A stretch of DNA of 64,000 nt from Pseudobutyrivibrio xylanivorans (GCF_010906925.1 NZ_VTVE01000001.1:1054001-1118000), one strand, 5' to 3'. Shown: positions 34,393 to 42,648, counted from the first letter of the stretch. Numbers and translations are program-made. Notes: a model not told the origin generated them from the letters alone.

Positions 34393-35523
34393 TTACTTAG
34401 CATAAGCCTTGTAAATAGCTACATGATCATCGATGCATCGCCAAGAGCTAGTTGATTTAGCTGTACAGCAGATGTATTCCGCTCCACTTTCAGAAGTCAT
34501 GGAGCTAACTGCGCAGCTTCCTGATTGATCTACGTATCCCGTTTTAGCACCAAGAATTGTACCGCCAATATCCTTGTCCTCAATTCGGCGAAGGAACCAG
34601 TTAGAAATTGTAATTCCCTCAGGATTAACGTTAGTAGCAGTAGAATTGTAAACCTTAGTAGTTAAAACCTCTCTGCAAAATTCATCATCAAGAGCCGCCA
34701 TCATGATTATTGAAATATCGTATGGAGTGCTATAGTGATCATCAGCATGGAATCCTACTGGATTAGTAAAATGACTATCCTTAAGTCCCATATTTTTAGC
34801 TTCTTCATTCATCATATCAACAAAACCGTCAATATCACCTGCAACATACATTGCAAGCTGTGCAGCAGCATCTCCACCAGAAGGAAGAATAGTTCCGTAG
34901 AACAAATCTCTAACCGTCATTTCCTCTTCTTCAACAAATCCAGATGTTGAGCCCTCGCCTGCATAAGAATAATCAACTGCCTCATGAGACATAGTCACCT
35001 TATCATCCAGTTTGTCTGGAGAAATATGCTTTGATGCAACAAGAACAGTCATTACCTTCGTCATAGACGCTGGCACTATTCTTTCATTACCATTTCTTTC
35101 ACCGACGATTTCTTTGGTGTTATTGTTTATCAAAATGGCATACTCACTGACAACATCGCCGCTAATTTGAACAGTATCTCCTGTTTCTTTTGCGCTATAT
35201 GCACCAACAGAACCGCTAACTTCCTCCGCTTCCTCGGCAGAAGCATCTTCCTTGGCTGCATCAGGATCCACATCACCTGAAGATACCTTCAGACCAGTTT
35301 TTTCTTTTTTCTCCTCAGCAGCTGCCTTTTCCTCGGCTGCCACTGTCATAGTCTTGTTATTGCCCTTTATATGAGAAACAATGAAACTGCCAACCACAAA
35401 AATTGCTATAGAAATAAATGCTATTTCAGCATAAACCTGTATTCTTCGTATTAATCTCTTACGTCTACGATATACTCGTCGCTCTTCGTAAGACATGGTA
35501 CTTCGTCTTCTATAATTACTCAT
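34393..35523 (-). CDS. D-alanyl-D-alanine carboxypeptidase (S11 family)
   Basis: This penicillin-binding protein trims the terminal D-Ala of peptidoglycan stem peptides. The 376 residues have a very basic N-terminus, a membrane anchor at about 31-51 that is probably not cleaved, an Ala/Glu-rich linker to about 110, and the S11 domain. The nucleophile is in PASMTKVM (Ser153, Lys156), the KTG box is Lys327-Thr-Gly, and the second motif reads SGG (215-217) instead of the usual SGN. The short C-terminus lacks the extra beta domain of classical DacA. Its promoter is at 35561-35589. Confidence 0.92.
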   Translation of the reverse strand: MSNYRRRSTMSYEERRVYRRRKRLIRRIQVYAEIAFISIAIFVVGSFIVSHIKGNNKTMTVAAEEKAAAEEKKEKTGLKVSSGDVDPDAAKEDASAEEAEEVSGSVGAYSAKETGDTVQISGDVVSEYAILINNNTKEIVGERNGNERIVPASMTKVMTVLVASKHISPDKLDDKVTMSHEAVDYSYAGEGSTSGFVEEEEMTVRDLFYGTILPSGGDAAAQLAMYVAGDIDGFVDMMNEEAKNMGLKDSHFTNPVGFHADDHYSTPYDISIIMMAALDDEFCREVLTTKVYNSTATNVNPEGITISNWFLRRIEDKDIGGTILGAKTGYVDQSGSCAVSSMTSESGAEYICCTAKSTSSWRCIDDHVAIYKAYAK

Positions 35524-35560
35524 AACAAAAAACTTCTCCCTCTCCCCTAACTTATAAAAA

Positions 35561-35589
35561 ATTTTAACATTGACGCATCATGTCTTCAA
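35561..35589 (-). promoter_or_regulatory. Predicted promoter of the carboxypeptidase gene
   Basis: On the minus strand TTGAAG (35584-35589), a 17-base spacer and TAAAAT (35561-35566) lie about 38 bases before the start codon. Confidence 0.6.
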
Positions 35590-35649
35590 TTCAGAACAGA
35601 CTTTCCGTAACATTTGTATAAATTAAATATATAATCTTCTTTATCTATT

Positions 35650-36339
35650 TTAGACTGATTGATTCTTGGCAATAATAAGAGAAAAATATCCTGTATCATC
35701 AGGTATTTCAGAAAGCTCTCTATATATCTTTTCATTATCCATACTACAGTTTTCTACGGCCTGAACCTGCATATTTTTTGCAGACAATAGCTCCTTAACT
35801 TCTTTCATATGACTTGCAGATTTCATAAGAACGTAGTTGCCTTCATATTCAAGAGATTCATCCTCTTTATGAACAGCCGGAATTATATGAAGAGGCTCAT
35901 CCCATTCAACAAGTGGCAAATTAAGTCTTGCGGCAGCCGCACAAAATGAAGGTATGCCACTGACAAGTTTCACCTCATAACCATCGTCCTCTAGAATATG
36001 CTGCAAATAACTGAAAGTACAATAGATTGTCACATCCCCAAGGGTTAGATAGACAACGTTCTTCCCTTGGTCAAGATATGACTCTATTAATTTGGCACCT
36101 TTTTCATGTTCTTGTTTTATTAATTCCCTATCCTTTACCATAGGCATATAAATAGGGATAAGTGTTTTCTCAGAAATTTCAGGAACAACCGCCTCGGCTA
36201 TTTTATATGCAACAGACTCCTTAGGGTTCTTTCCTGGAACCGCTATAATATCATTTTCACGAATCATACGAATGGCCTTAAGTGTCATTAACTCAGGGTC
36301 TCCTGGTCCTACTCCTACGCCATAAGCTATTCCCTTCAT
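35650..36339 (-). CDS. cobI: Precorrin-2 / cobalt-precorrin-2 C20-methyltransferase
   Basis: This SAM-dependent tetrapyrrole methylase adds the C20 methyl group during corrin ring synthesis. The 229-residue length fits CobI/CbiL. The N-terminal GVGVGPGDPELMTLKAIRMI is the family signature, with VYLTLGDVTIYCTFSYL near 95 and the SAM-contacting GIPSFCAAAARLNLPL near 128. Cobalt versus metal-free substrate cannot be decided, though the anaerobic route (CbiL) is likely for this organism. It is a lone cobalamin gene between the carboxypeptidase gene and tmRNA. Confidence 0.9.
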   Translation of the reverse strand: MKGIAYGVGVGPGDPELMTLKAIRMIRENDIIAVPGKNPKESVAYKIAEAVVPEISEKTLIPIYMPMVKDRELIKQEHEKGAKLIESYLDQGKNVVYLTLGDVTIYCTFSYLQHILEDDGYEVKLVSGIPSFCAAAARLNLPLVEWDEPLHIIPAVHKEDESLEYEGNYVLMKSASHMKEVKELLSAKNMQVQAVENCSMDNEKIYRELSEIPDDTGYFSLIIAKNQSV

Positions 36340-36370
36340 TTCTTTCTATCCTCCATTTTAATAATCTACA

Positions 36371-36405
36371 TGTAAAAAAAATCAGATACCACAAATGTAT
36401 CTGAT
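36371..36405 (-). terminator. ssrA: Terminator of the tmRNA gene
   Basis: ATCAGATAC-7-GTATCTGAT is a perfect 9-pair stem followed on the minus strand by TTTTTTTACATG, 13 bases after the mature tmRNA 3' end. Confidence 0.92.
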
Positions 36406-36417
36406 CTTTTAAAATAG

Positions 36418-36756
36418 TGGACTAGACGGGAGTCGAACCCGTGTCCAAAAGCCAATTCCCGGCCCTTCTACGAGTGTAGTTTGTATTTTTACATTCCCTC
36501 CACACAGCTCCTACAAACAGGATATGTGCTTTAGTAGCTTCATGATACGCCCGCTATCGCAAAGCTTTGATAACGTCGTTTCCTACAAAGTCGAAGTCTG
36601 GGTCCTAAGGTGTAGGTGCCCTAGGTCAGACTGCTGCGCTTAGGCAGCGTATGCTAATTTATTATCAGCGTTTAATTTTAAGTTTGCCCATTTAACCCAT
36701 TAGCGTGGGACTCGCTTCTTCCGCTGCATGACCCCTGTCGAAACCATGACTAGCCC
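36418..36756 (-). ncRNA. ssrA: Transfer-messenger RNA (tmRNA)
   Basis: The 339-base RNA rescues stalled ribosomes and tags nascent proteins. The acceptor stem pairs GGGCUAG (5') with CUAGUCC (3', one G-U pair) and is followed by discriminator A; the CCA end is not encoded. The T arm GGGTTCGACTCCC is present. The resume codon GCA opens a reading frame ANLKLNADNKLAYAA then TAA, so the tag is 16 residues with the first charged Ala. It lies two genes from smpB and rnr, its functional partners. The first 21 bases plus upstream DNA are duplicated 118 bases upstream. Confidence 0.96.
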
Positions 36757-36883
36757 AAAATAAATATTTTTAACTAAGCTGGTTTCTCCTTAATGTATCC
36801 TTCGGATACTAGCACCACATTCCTCTCACTTTGTTCGAGTTCTGTGGCACATTTGTCGAAACCATGACTAGCCCAAAATAAAT
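36736..36883 (-). repeat. Partial direct duplication of the tmRNA 5' end and upstream DNA
   Basis: A 30-base perfect repeat (36736-36765 and 36854-36883) covers the first 21 tmRNA bases, GGGCTAGTCATGGTTTCGACA on the minus strand less one, plus the nine bases before them. Weaker similarity continues about 30 more bases upstream in each copy. The DNA between the copies contains a palindrome GTATCCGAAGGATAC and a GTGCCACA...TGTGGTGC hairpin. The extra copy cannot form a tmRNA because it lacks everything after base 21. The rest of the 36884-36926 gap shows nothing recognisable. Confidence 0.85.
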
Positions 36884-36926
36884 TCTTTATGCTGAGCAAG
36901 TTTCTCTAATGCCCAAAACATAAGCG

Positions 36927-37478
36927 TTATTTATTATAAAGCTCGCGATAAACTTTAGCAAGAGGCAATCCAACCACATTATTGTAGTCTCCGGAAATAC
37001 TCTTGACCAGAATAGCCCCTAGCCCCTGAATGCCATAAGCACCAGCCTTATCCATTGGTTCTTTAGATGCAATGTATGAGCGAATCAGCTCCGGTGAATT
37101 CTCATACATCTCCACATCTGTACACTCAGAAAATGTATTAACATTTCCAGCTTCATCAATAATAGTCACTCCTGTATAAACCTGATGAGTCCTGCCTGAA
37201 AGGGCTGAAAGCATCTCAAAAGCGTCCTCCTCATCCTTTGGCTTGCCAAGAATCCTATTGTCAAAAGCAACTACTGTATCTGCCGCCAGAACAACACGTC
37301 CTGGGTTGTCTTTAGACACTGCAATAGCCTTACTTTTGCTTAAATCCTCTACCACCTTTGATGGTAAAGTCTCTTTTGTATTTTCATCTATATCTGCAGG
37401 CTTAACAATATAATCAATTCCAGCCTGTGAAAGTAGCTCACGTCGTCTTGGTGAACCTGATGCCAAAATAATCTCCAT
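36927..37478 (-). CDS. maf: Maf-family nucleotide pyrophosphatase
   Basis: Maf proteins hydrolyse dTTP/UTP or modified nucleotides to monophosphates and were first linked to septum formation. Starting at ATG 37478 (the frame opens three codons earlier at GTG), the product begins MEIILASGSPRRRELL, the diagnostic Maf motif, with VVLAADTVVAFD near 64, KPKDEEDA near 80 and the C-terminal YGIQGLGA and GDYNNVVGLPL. It is 183 residues. It lies between smpB and the tmRNA gene, with the start 10 bases beyond the smpB stop codon. Confidence 0.94.
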   Translation of the reverse strand: MEIILASGSPRRRELLSQAGIDYIVKPADIDENTKETLPSKVVEDLSKSKAIAVSKDNPGRVVLAADTVVAFDNRILGKPKDEEDAFEMLSALSGRTHQVYTGVTIIDEAGNVNTFSECTDVEMYENSPELIRSYIASKEPMDKAGAYGIQGLGAILVKSISGDYNNVVGLPLAKVYRELYNK

Positions 37479-37488
37479 AATCCTCACC

Positions 37489-37953
37489 TTATCTTAAAGA
37501 CAATTTATAGTCTCGCTCAGCCTCTCGCTTCATATCCTTCTTTTGAATATCAGCTCTCTTGTCATAAAGCTTTTTACCTTTGGCAAGAGCGATTTTCACC
37601 TTAACAAGGCCATTGTTAAGATATACCTCAAGGGGAACTATTGTATATCCACTTTCTTTTATCTTGCTGAAAAGACGATTAATCTCTGCCTTATGCATAA
37701 GCAACTTTCTAGGGCGAAGTGGGTCTCTGTTGAAAATATTTCCCTTTTCGTAAGGATTTACATGCATCTGATAGATGTAAATCTGCCCATTATCAATTCT
37801 TACAAAGGCCTCCTTAATGGAGCACTGTCCTAATCTCATGGACTTAACCTCAGTGCCATGAAGCTCAATACCTGCCTCATACTCTTCCTCCATGAAATAC
37901 TCATGATAGGCCTTTTTATTATTTGCAATTAACTTTCTGCCTTCTTTATTCAT
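37489..37953 (-). CDS. smpB: SsrA-binding protein SmpB
   Basis: SmpB binds the tRNA-like domain of tmRNA and delivers it to stalled ribosomes. The 154 residues start with KLIANNKKAYHEYFMEEEYE near residue 7 and contain GIELHGTEVKSMR at 29-41, YIYQMHVNPYEKGN and the terminal KGKKLYDKRADIQKKDMKRE, which inserts into the mRNA channel. It follows rnr closely and is separated from its RNA partner only by maf. Confidence 0.97.
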   Translation of the reverse strand: MNKEGRKLIANNKKAYHEYFMEEEYEAGIELHGTEVKSMRLGQCSIKEAFVRIDNGQIYIYQMHVNPYEKGNIFNRDPLRPRKLLMHKAEINRLFSKIKESGYTIVPLEVYLNNGLVKVKIALAKGKKLYDKRADIQKKDMKREAERDYKLSLR

Positions 37954-37978
37954 ACATAATCTCCAAGTCCGTCAGTTA

Positions 37979-40234
37979 TTAAAATCTCTTGAATTCGTCA
38001 AGAATAAAATCGATTGTCCTTGCCTGTTCATCTACAGAGTCAAGTATCACTCGTACTGGCTGTCCTAGCTTAAATATACGACCTGTGCGTTCTCCAACTA
38101 AGGTGAGATTCTCCTCTATAAACTCATAATGATCATCATAGAGAGTAGAAACATGCACAAGTCCCTCAACTGTGTTCTCAAGCTCTACATACATACCCCA
38201 GCCTGTTATTGATGAAATAGTACCATTGAACTCTTCTCCAATGAATTCCTTCATAAACTGAACCATCTTGAGCTTGTCCACCTCTCGCTCACAGTCCTCT
38301 GCTCTACGCTCCAGCTTGCTGGTCTGCATTGCAACCTCTGGCAAAATAGACTCATAATGAGAAATCTTTCTCTCATTCATGCGACCTCGAAGATGATCCT
38401 TAATAATTCTGTGAATCTGCAAATCAGGATAGCGTCTGATTGGCGAAGTAAAATGACAATAGTATTTTGCCGCAAGACCAAAGTGGCCCTTGCACTCTGT
38501 ATCATACTTAGCCTGTTGCATACTGCGAAGAGTCATCTTTGTAATGACAGCCTCATCCTCATGGCCTGAAAGAGACTCCAGCATCTTTTGGATTTCCTTT
38601 GGATGAATATTGTCAGTCTTACCCTTTAGAGCATAGCCACATGCGCCAAGGAATCTACCTAATGTCTGCATTTTCTCAGGATCTGGCGCACCATGAACAC
38701 GATAAACAAATGGGGATTCCATAAGCTGAAAATGCTCGGCAACTGTTTCATTGGCTGCAAGCATAAAATCCTCAATAAGCTTGTGAGCGTCATTGCGCTC
38801 ATATGGTGCAAGTCCAACCACCTTTCCATTCTCATCTATTAAAATATGAGTCTCTGGAAAATCAAAGTCGATAGCCCCTCTCTTCTTACGCTTAGCCCTG
38901 AGAATCTTTGAAAGCTGAGCCATCTCATCAATCATCTCCGCTATATCAGAGTACTTTGCTCTAGTATCCTCATCACCTGTCATCATAGCATACACATCCG
39001 TATAAGTCATACGATGGTTGCTATGGATAACCGACTCGCAAATCTCGTGATCAACAAGCTCTCCCTTAGGATTAAATGTCATGATACAAGAAAGGGCTAG
39101 TCTATCCTCCCCCTCATTAAGGGAACACATACCATTGGAAAGAGTATGTGGAAGCATTGGTATAACTCTATCTGCCAGATAAACGGAAGTACCACGCTTT
39201 AGAGCCTCCACATCAAGTGCCGAAGACTCCTGCACATAGTTGGTAACATCAGCAATATGGACTCCTAATACGTAGTTATCACCATCCTTAACAAGTGAAA
39301 CTCCATCGTCAATGTCCTTGGTGTCTTCGCCATCAATAGTAATGACACACAAATCTCTAATATCATTACGCCCAGCCATATCAGCCTCGGAAACTGGCTT
39401 AGCTACAGTAGAAGCCTGCTTAATCACCTTATCAGGGAACTCTGTCTCAATGCCGAAGCTACGGATAATAGATAAAATATCAACCCCCGGATCATTTTTG
39501 TGACCTAAAATCTCAGTGATGTGTCCCTCAGGCTTGTGGCTATCATCACCATAGTCATCAATGTGACATACTACCTTGTGACCTGTGACAGCATTTAAAT
39601 CTCTACCTGCCGGGATAAAAATATCTCTTCCAAGCTTTTGACTATCTGCAATAACAAATCCAAAATTCTCACTCTTCTCGTATGTACCAACAACATCCGA
39701 AAAGCCGTGGGTGATAATCCTAATGACCTTGGCCTCCTGACGCTTGCCAGGTGCTCCAAAAGTCAATACCGCAGCAACTATGTCATCTTGCATAGCAAAG
39801 CCAGTATTATCTCTACCAACGAAGTAATCTTCCTCCTGACCCTCAACCTCTATGAAGCCGAAGCCATCCTTGTGAGAAATAAATCTACCGATAATGTCTG
39901 GTTCTATATTGTCATATTTAGGCTGATTAGCCTTTTTTGCAACTGCATTTAATGACTGCTTTTTAGAAGCCTGCTCAGCCTTAGTAGGCTTTTTGGAACG
40001 ATGATCCTTCGTCTTAATGAACTTTGGTCGATTTTCAGGTATCTGATACTTGCCACGCTTTGTAATCTCCACCTGCCCCTGACCTACAAGTTCATCGAGA
40101 ACCATAGCGAACTCAGCCCTCTTGTCCTTAGGTACATCAAGCAATATCTCTAAATCCTTTTTCTTCATAGGGATATAAGCCTGACTCTTAAAGACATCCA
40201 TCAAAAAATGCTTTTGTTTTTCAAATTCGTTCAT
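37979..40234 (-). CDS. rnr: Ribonuclease R
   Basis: RNase R is a processive 3'-5' exoribonuclease that degrades structured RNAs and, with SmpB-tmRNA, non-stop mRNAs. The 751 residues have an N-terminal helix-turn-helix region (about 1-65), a Lys-rich linker, two cold-shock-type OB domains (about 110-260), the RNB catalytic domain with ITIDGEDTKDIDDGVSL near 300-316 (metal-binding Asp residues), and a C-terminal S1 domain (about 665-745, GTISSITGWGMYVELENTVEG). It lies between secG and smpB, conserved Firmicutes synteny. Confidence 0.96.
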   Translation of the reverse strand: MNEFEKQKHFLMDVFKSQAYIPMKKKDLEILLDVPKDKRAEFAMVLDELVGQGQVEITKRGKYQIPENRPKFIKTKDHRSKKPTKAEQASKKQSLNAVAKKANQPKYDNIEPDIIGRFISHKDGFGFIEVEGQEEDYFVGRDNTGFAMQDDIVAAVLTFGAPGKRQEAKVIRIITHGFSDVVGTYEKSENFGFVIADSQKLGRDIFIPAGRDLNAVTGHKVVCHIDDYGDDSHKPEGHITEILGHKNDPGVDILSIIRSFGIETEFPDKVIKQASTVAKPVSEADMAGRNDIRDLCVITIDGEDTKDIDDGVSLVKDGDNYVLGVHIADVTNYVQESSALDVEALKRGTSVYLADRVIPMLPHTLSNGMCSLNEGEDRLALSCIMTFNPKGELVDHEICESVIHSNHRMTYTDVYAMMTGDEDTRAKYSDIAEMIDEMAQLSKILRAKRKKRGAIDFDFPETHILIDENGKVVGLAPYERNDAHKLIEDFMLAANETVAEHFQLMESPFVYRVHGAPDPEKMQTLGRFLGACGYALKGKTDNIHPKEIQKMLESLSGHEDEAVITKMTLRSMQQAKYDTECKGHFGLAAKYYCHFTSPIRRYPDLQIHRIIKDHLRGRMNERKISHYESILPEVAMQTSKLERRAEDCEREVDKLKMVQFMKEFIGEEFNGTISSITGWGMYVELENTVEGLVHVSTLYDDHYEFIEENLTLVGERTGRIFKLGQPVRVILDSVDEQARTIDFILDEFKRF

Positions 40235-40264
40235 ATAATCTCCTAGTAATTACCCTCTAATAAA

Positions 40265-40291
40265 ACACGAAAAGCCACCCAACAGGGTGGC
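40265..40291 (-). terminator. Terminator between secG and rnr
   Basis: GCCACCC-AACA-GGGTGGC is a perfect 7-pair stem followed on the minus strand by TTTTCGTGTTTTA. It may let only part of secG transcription reach rnr. Confidence 0.85.
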
Positions 40292-40307
40292 ATAACATAC
40301 TTAGTTA

Positions 40308-40550
40308 TTAAAAACTCTTAATATTAAGAACTGCTGAAAGAACGAAGAAAAGGATAACACAAACACTTGTAAGTTTAACAAGTAATCCCTCTCTAGAACG
40401 TCCCTTATTACGGCTCCAGTATGAATCGAACTGCTGGCCTGATAATGAGCCAAGTCCATTCTGCTTTCCTTCTTGGAATAATATTATAACTGTGAGTACC
40501 ACACAAATTGCTATTAATAAACCGATTAAAACATATCTTAAAGTCTGCAT
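40308..40550 (-). CDS. secG: Protein translocase subunit SecG
   Basis: SecG is the small auxiliary subunit of the SecYEG channel. The 80-residue protein has two membrane segments (about 5-25 and 57-77) joined by the conserved loop FQEGKQNGLGSLSG, typical of Gram-positive SecG. It is the first gene of secG-rnr-smpB-maf and has a strong promoter at 40603-40631. Confidence 0.94.
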   Translation of the reverse strand: MQTLRYVLIGLLIAICVVLTVIILFQEGKQNGLGSLSGQQFDSYWSRNKGRSREGLLVKLTSVCVILFFVLSAVLNIKSF

Positions 40551-40602
40551 ATTGCCTCCTATTTAGGGGTTAATTATTTGCTACATCTTTCGCAACATTT
40601 GA

Positions 40603-40631
40603 AGTATATCATAGCGTTTCGAGTATTTCAA
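40603..40631 (-). promoter_or_regulatory. Predicted promoter of secG
   Basis: On the minus strand TTGAAA (40626-40631), a 17-base spacer and TATACT (40603-40608) form a good sigma-A promoter about 53 bases before the start codon. Confidence 0.75.
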
Positions 40632-40635
40632 CCCC

Positions 40636-41145
40636 TTAAAGTTTAGCATCAAAATTCATTCCTGCAAGGGCACCTTCATCTGCTGCTTTTCTTGATTTTT
40701 GATAAGGATTATCCTCATTAGGATATTTAATCTGAGTGGTTGTAGTACCACCAGACACGTAGGTTCTTCCACACTCAGGACATATAGCAGTATGAATGGC
40801 TACAGAGGCATTGATGACTTTGCCACCTTCTTTTGCCGCCTTGTCATAAGCATTGTTTACGTGCTCCTGCTCATGACCTCTAACCCTAGCGCCTGCAGCC
40901 TCAGGCGAAACATGTTGTGCCGATTTAAAGGAAACATTTTCATCACTGCCATCCTGATATTTTCTGTTTGCACATGTTTCGCACTCTATGACTCCAGCTC
41001 TCTTTGCCGCTTTTTCGGAAGCATAGTTCTTGGCTAAAGCCTCATTTCCACCTTGTAGCTTTATTTCTTTTGCAACTTTATTCTCGCTGAATGTCAGTCC
41101 ATTTGGCTGACCTACTACATTATATGCTGAATTAATACCTAGCAT
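40636..41145 (-). CDS. SprA-related putative metalloprotease
   Basis: The 169-residue protein contains GHEQEHVNNAYDKA near residue 91, an HExxH zinc-metallopeptidase motif, flanked by the Cys pairs CETC (near 55) and CPEC (near 122) that could bind structural metal. The pattern RVRGHEQEHV followed by an IHTAICPECGRTYVSGG tail is what I recall from the SprA-related (PF12118) family of unknown function. There is no signal peptide or membrane segment. It stands alone between the secG promoter and a divergent plus-strand gene. Confidence 0.72.
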   Translation of the reverse strand: MLGINSAYNVVGQPNGLTFSENKVAKEIKLQGGNEALAKNYASEKAAKRAGVIECETCANRKYQDGSDENVSFKSAQHVSPEAAGARVRGHEQEHVNNAYDKAAKEGGKVINASVAIHTAICPECGRTYVSGGTTTTQIKYPNEDNPYQKSRKAADEGALAGMNFDAKL

Positions 41146-41294
41146 ATTAACACCACCCTTTAATGCAGCCTACAGTTAGTATTATCTTATCATCTTAATA
41201 AGAAAAAACTATGAACATCTTTAATTTTATAACAATGTAATTTATACTAACATAAATGCGTAAAATTATTTAACTAATCAAAGCGGGGAGAAAA

Positions 41295-42086
41295 ATGCTA
41301 AGTAAATATTTTGTTTGTTTTATAATATACAGTTTCTTTGGATGGATTTATGAGACTATCTACTGCACAGTCAGTGAAAAGGCCTGGGAGAATCGCGGAT
41401 TCCTCTATGGCCCATGTATTCCACTATACGGAGTGGGCGCAATATCTGCCCAGTTTTTATTTGTGGACTTGCCAATCCAGCGCTTTTCACACCCATCCTA
41501 TCTTACTATCTTTTTAGGATGTGCTATCGGCTCATTCATACTTGAATATTCCACTTCATATTTATTAGAAAAAAGATTTCATGCTAGATGGTGGGATTAT
41601 TCTCATCTTCCACTGAACATAAACGGACGAGTATGTCTAATCTTTACTGTATGCTTTGGAATTGCAGGAATCATAGTTACTCAATTTATTGAACCTCCAG
41701 TAATTCATGTAGTTGATATGATACCTCAATTATTGGTAGAGCTTTTAGCCTTACTATTTATGTTTGTCTTTGGATTTGATATGGCTCTAACTATTTCAGC
41801 TCTCACAAGCTTTGCCAAGGAATTCGAGCGCATCAATGATCAGATCAACGCTCAAATGGCTCAGCGTGTAGAGGCTCTATATTCCAAGCCTGAGACATCT
41901 GACGATGAAGATGACACTGCAATCAAGGAACGACTTTCTACAGAATATGTTAAGCAATGGATTAAAAATGCCACAGCAACTCAACTCGGTCAGTTCCGTC
42001 ATATTGCAAAATTTACTCATCCAGTTGCCTCTACAAAGGCACTTTTGGATAAGGGTTCCGAATACTTACGACGCCGCAAAAAGTAA
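41295..42086 (+). CDS. Putative ABC-transporter type IV (PF06541-type) membrane protein
   Basis: The 263-residue protein has five or so membrane segments in the first 170 residues. The N-terminus (FVCFIIYSFFGWIYETIYC) and the motif NRGFLYGPCIPLYGVGA near 33-49 are diagnostic of the family annotated as putative ABC-transporter type IV/CmpB. The C-terminal ~95 residues form a charged helical cytoplasmic tail. No ATPase partner is adjacent, so the ABC label is doubtful and the function unknown. GGGGAG precedes the ATG. The transcript ends in hairpin repeat copy B. Confidence 0.8.
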   Translation: MLSKYFVCFIIYSFFGWIYETIYCTVSEKAWENRGFLYGPCIPLYGVGAISAQFLFVDLPIQRFSHPSYLTIFLGCAIGSFILEYSTSYLLEKRFHARWWDYSHLPLNINGRVCLIFTVCFGIAGIIVTQFIEPPVIHVVDMIPQLLVELLALLFMFVFGFDMALTISALTSFAKEFERINDQINAQMAQRVEALYSKPETSDDEDDTAIKERLSTEYVKQWIKNATATQLGQFRHIAKFTHPVASTKALLDKGSEYLRRRKK

Positions 42087-42101
42087 TTAACAAATTGGCA
42101 T

Positions 42102-42191
42102 AAAAAAAGCCACCTGGTAACTATCAAGCTCAAAGTCGCTTAAGCGTAGCAACTTTAAGGCTTGAAAGCGTAACCAGATGGCTTTTTATTT
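42102..42191 (+). repeat. Structured hairpin repeat, copy B, acting as terminator
   Basis: On the plus strand the base stem AAAAAGCCA/TGGCTTTTT and CTGGT/ACCAG enclose the conserved internal loop AACTA opposite AAGCGTA, then TCAAGC/GCTTGA, a looser AAAGT/ACTTT stem and the apex CGCTTAAGCG. Relative to copies A and C the CCAGT/ACTGG stem has changed to CTGGT/ACCAG with pairing kept. TTTTTATTTTT follows, so this copy should also terminate the upstream plus-strand gene and, in reverse, yajC. Confidence 0.75.
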
Positions 42192-42198
42192 TTGTTAA

Positions 42199-42507
42199 TT
42201 ACTTAGACTCAGTCTTTACTGCGTCCTCAGGCTTCTCTACCTGAGCAATAGCTGCCTTCTGCATTGGAATACGGCAGTTCTTGTTGCTACCGAACTCAAC
42301 AATAACAGTCGTCTCATCTGGAATAGCGATGATAACACCATAAAAACCACTTGATGTAAGTACTGTATCACCTACTGCAAGAGAATTCATCATAGCTGTC
42401 TTAGCGTTCTGTTCCTTCTTCTGTGGGCGAATCATGAAGAAATACATGAATACAAAAAGTACTACAATCCAAATAATTAAGCTGATTGAGCTGTTCATTC
42501 CGTCCAT
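42199..42507 (-). CDS. yajC: Preprotein translocase subunit YajC
   Basis: YajC associates with the Sec/YidC machinery; its exact role is unclear. The 102 residues have one N-terminal membrane segment (about 7-25) ending in FFMIRPQKKEQ, the family hallmark, and a soluble domain with LAVGDTVLTSSGFYGVI near 45-60. It follows tgt, the classical tgt-yajC neighbourhood. A possible promoter (TTGCTT-17-TAAAAT) lies in the 141-base gap after tgt. Confidence 0.94.
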   Translation of the reverse strand: MDGMNSSISLIIWIVVLFVFMYFFMIRPQKKEQNAKTAMMNSLAVGDTVLTSSGFYGVIIAIPDETTVIVEFGSNKNCRIPMQKAAIAQVEKPEDAVKTESK

Positions 42508-42648
42508 TAAATAATCCTCCTAAACTATGGCTAATAGCCTTTATAACACTGATGTATATTTTACATAAATACCATTTCGTAAGCAACATTTTTCCATGAA
42601 TTAATATTTATTTAAGAAAAATCCAAATATCAATTACTAGTATTTATT

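Noticed and set aside
36736-36926. Second tmRNA gene or integrated genomic island at ssrA
   Set aside because: The extra copy contains only the first 21 tmRNA bases and there is no integrase, no 3'-end duplication and no foreign gene nearby.
41295-42086. True ABC transporter permease
   Set aside because: Despite the family label, no ATP-binding or substrate-binding partner is adjacent and the protein lacks a visible EAA-type loop, so I kept only the family name.
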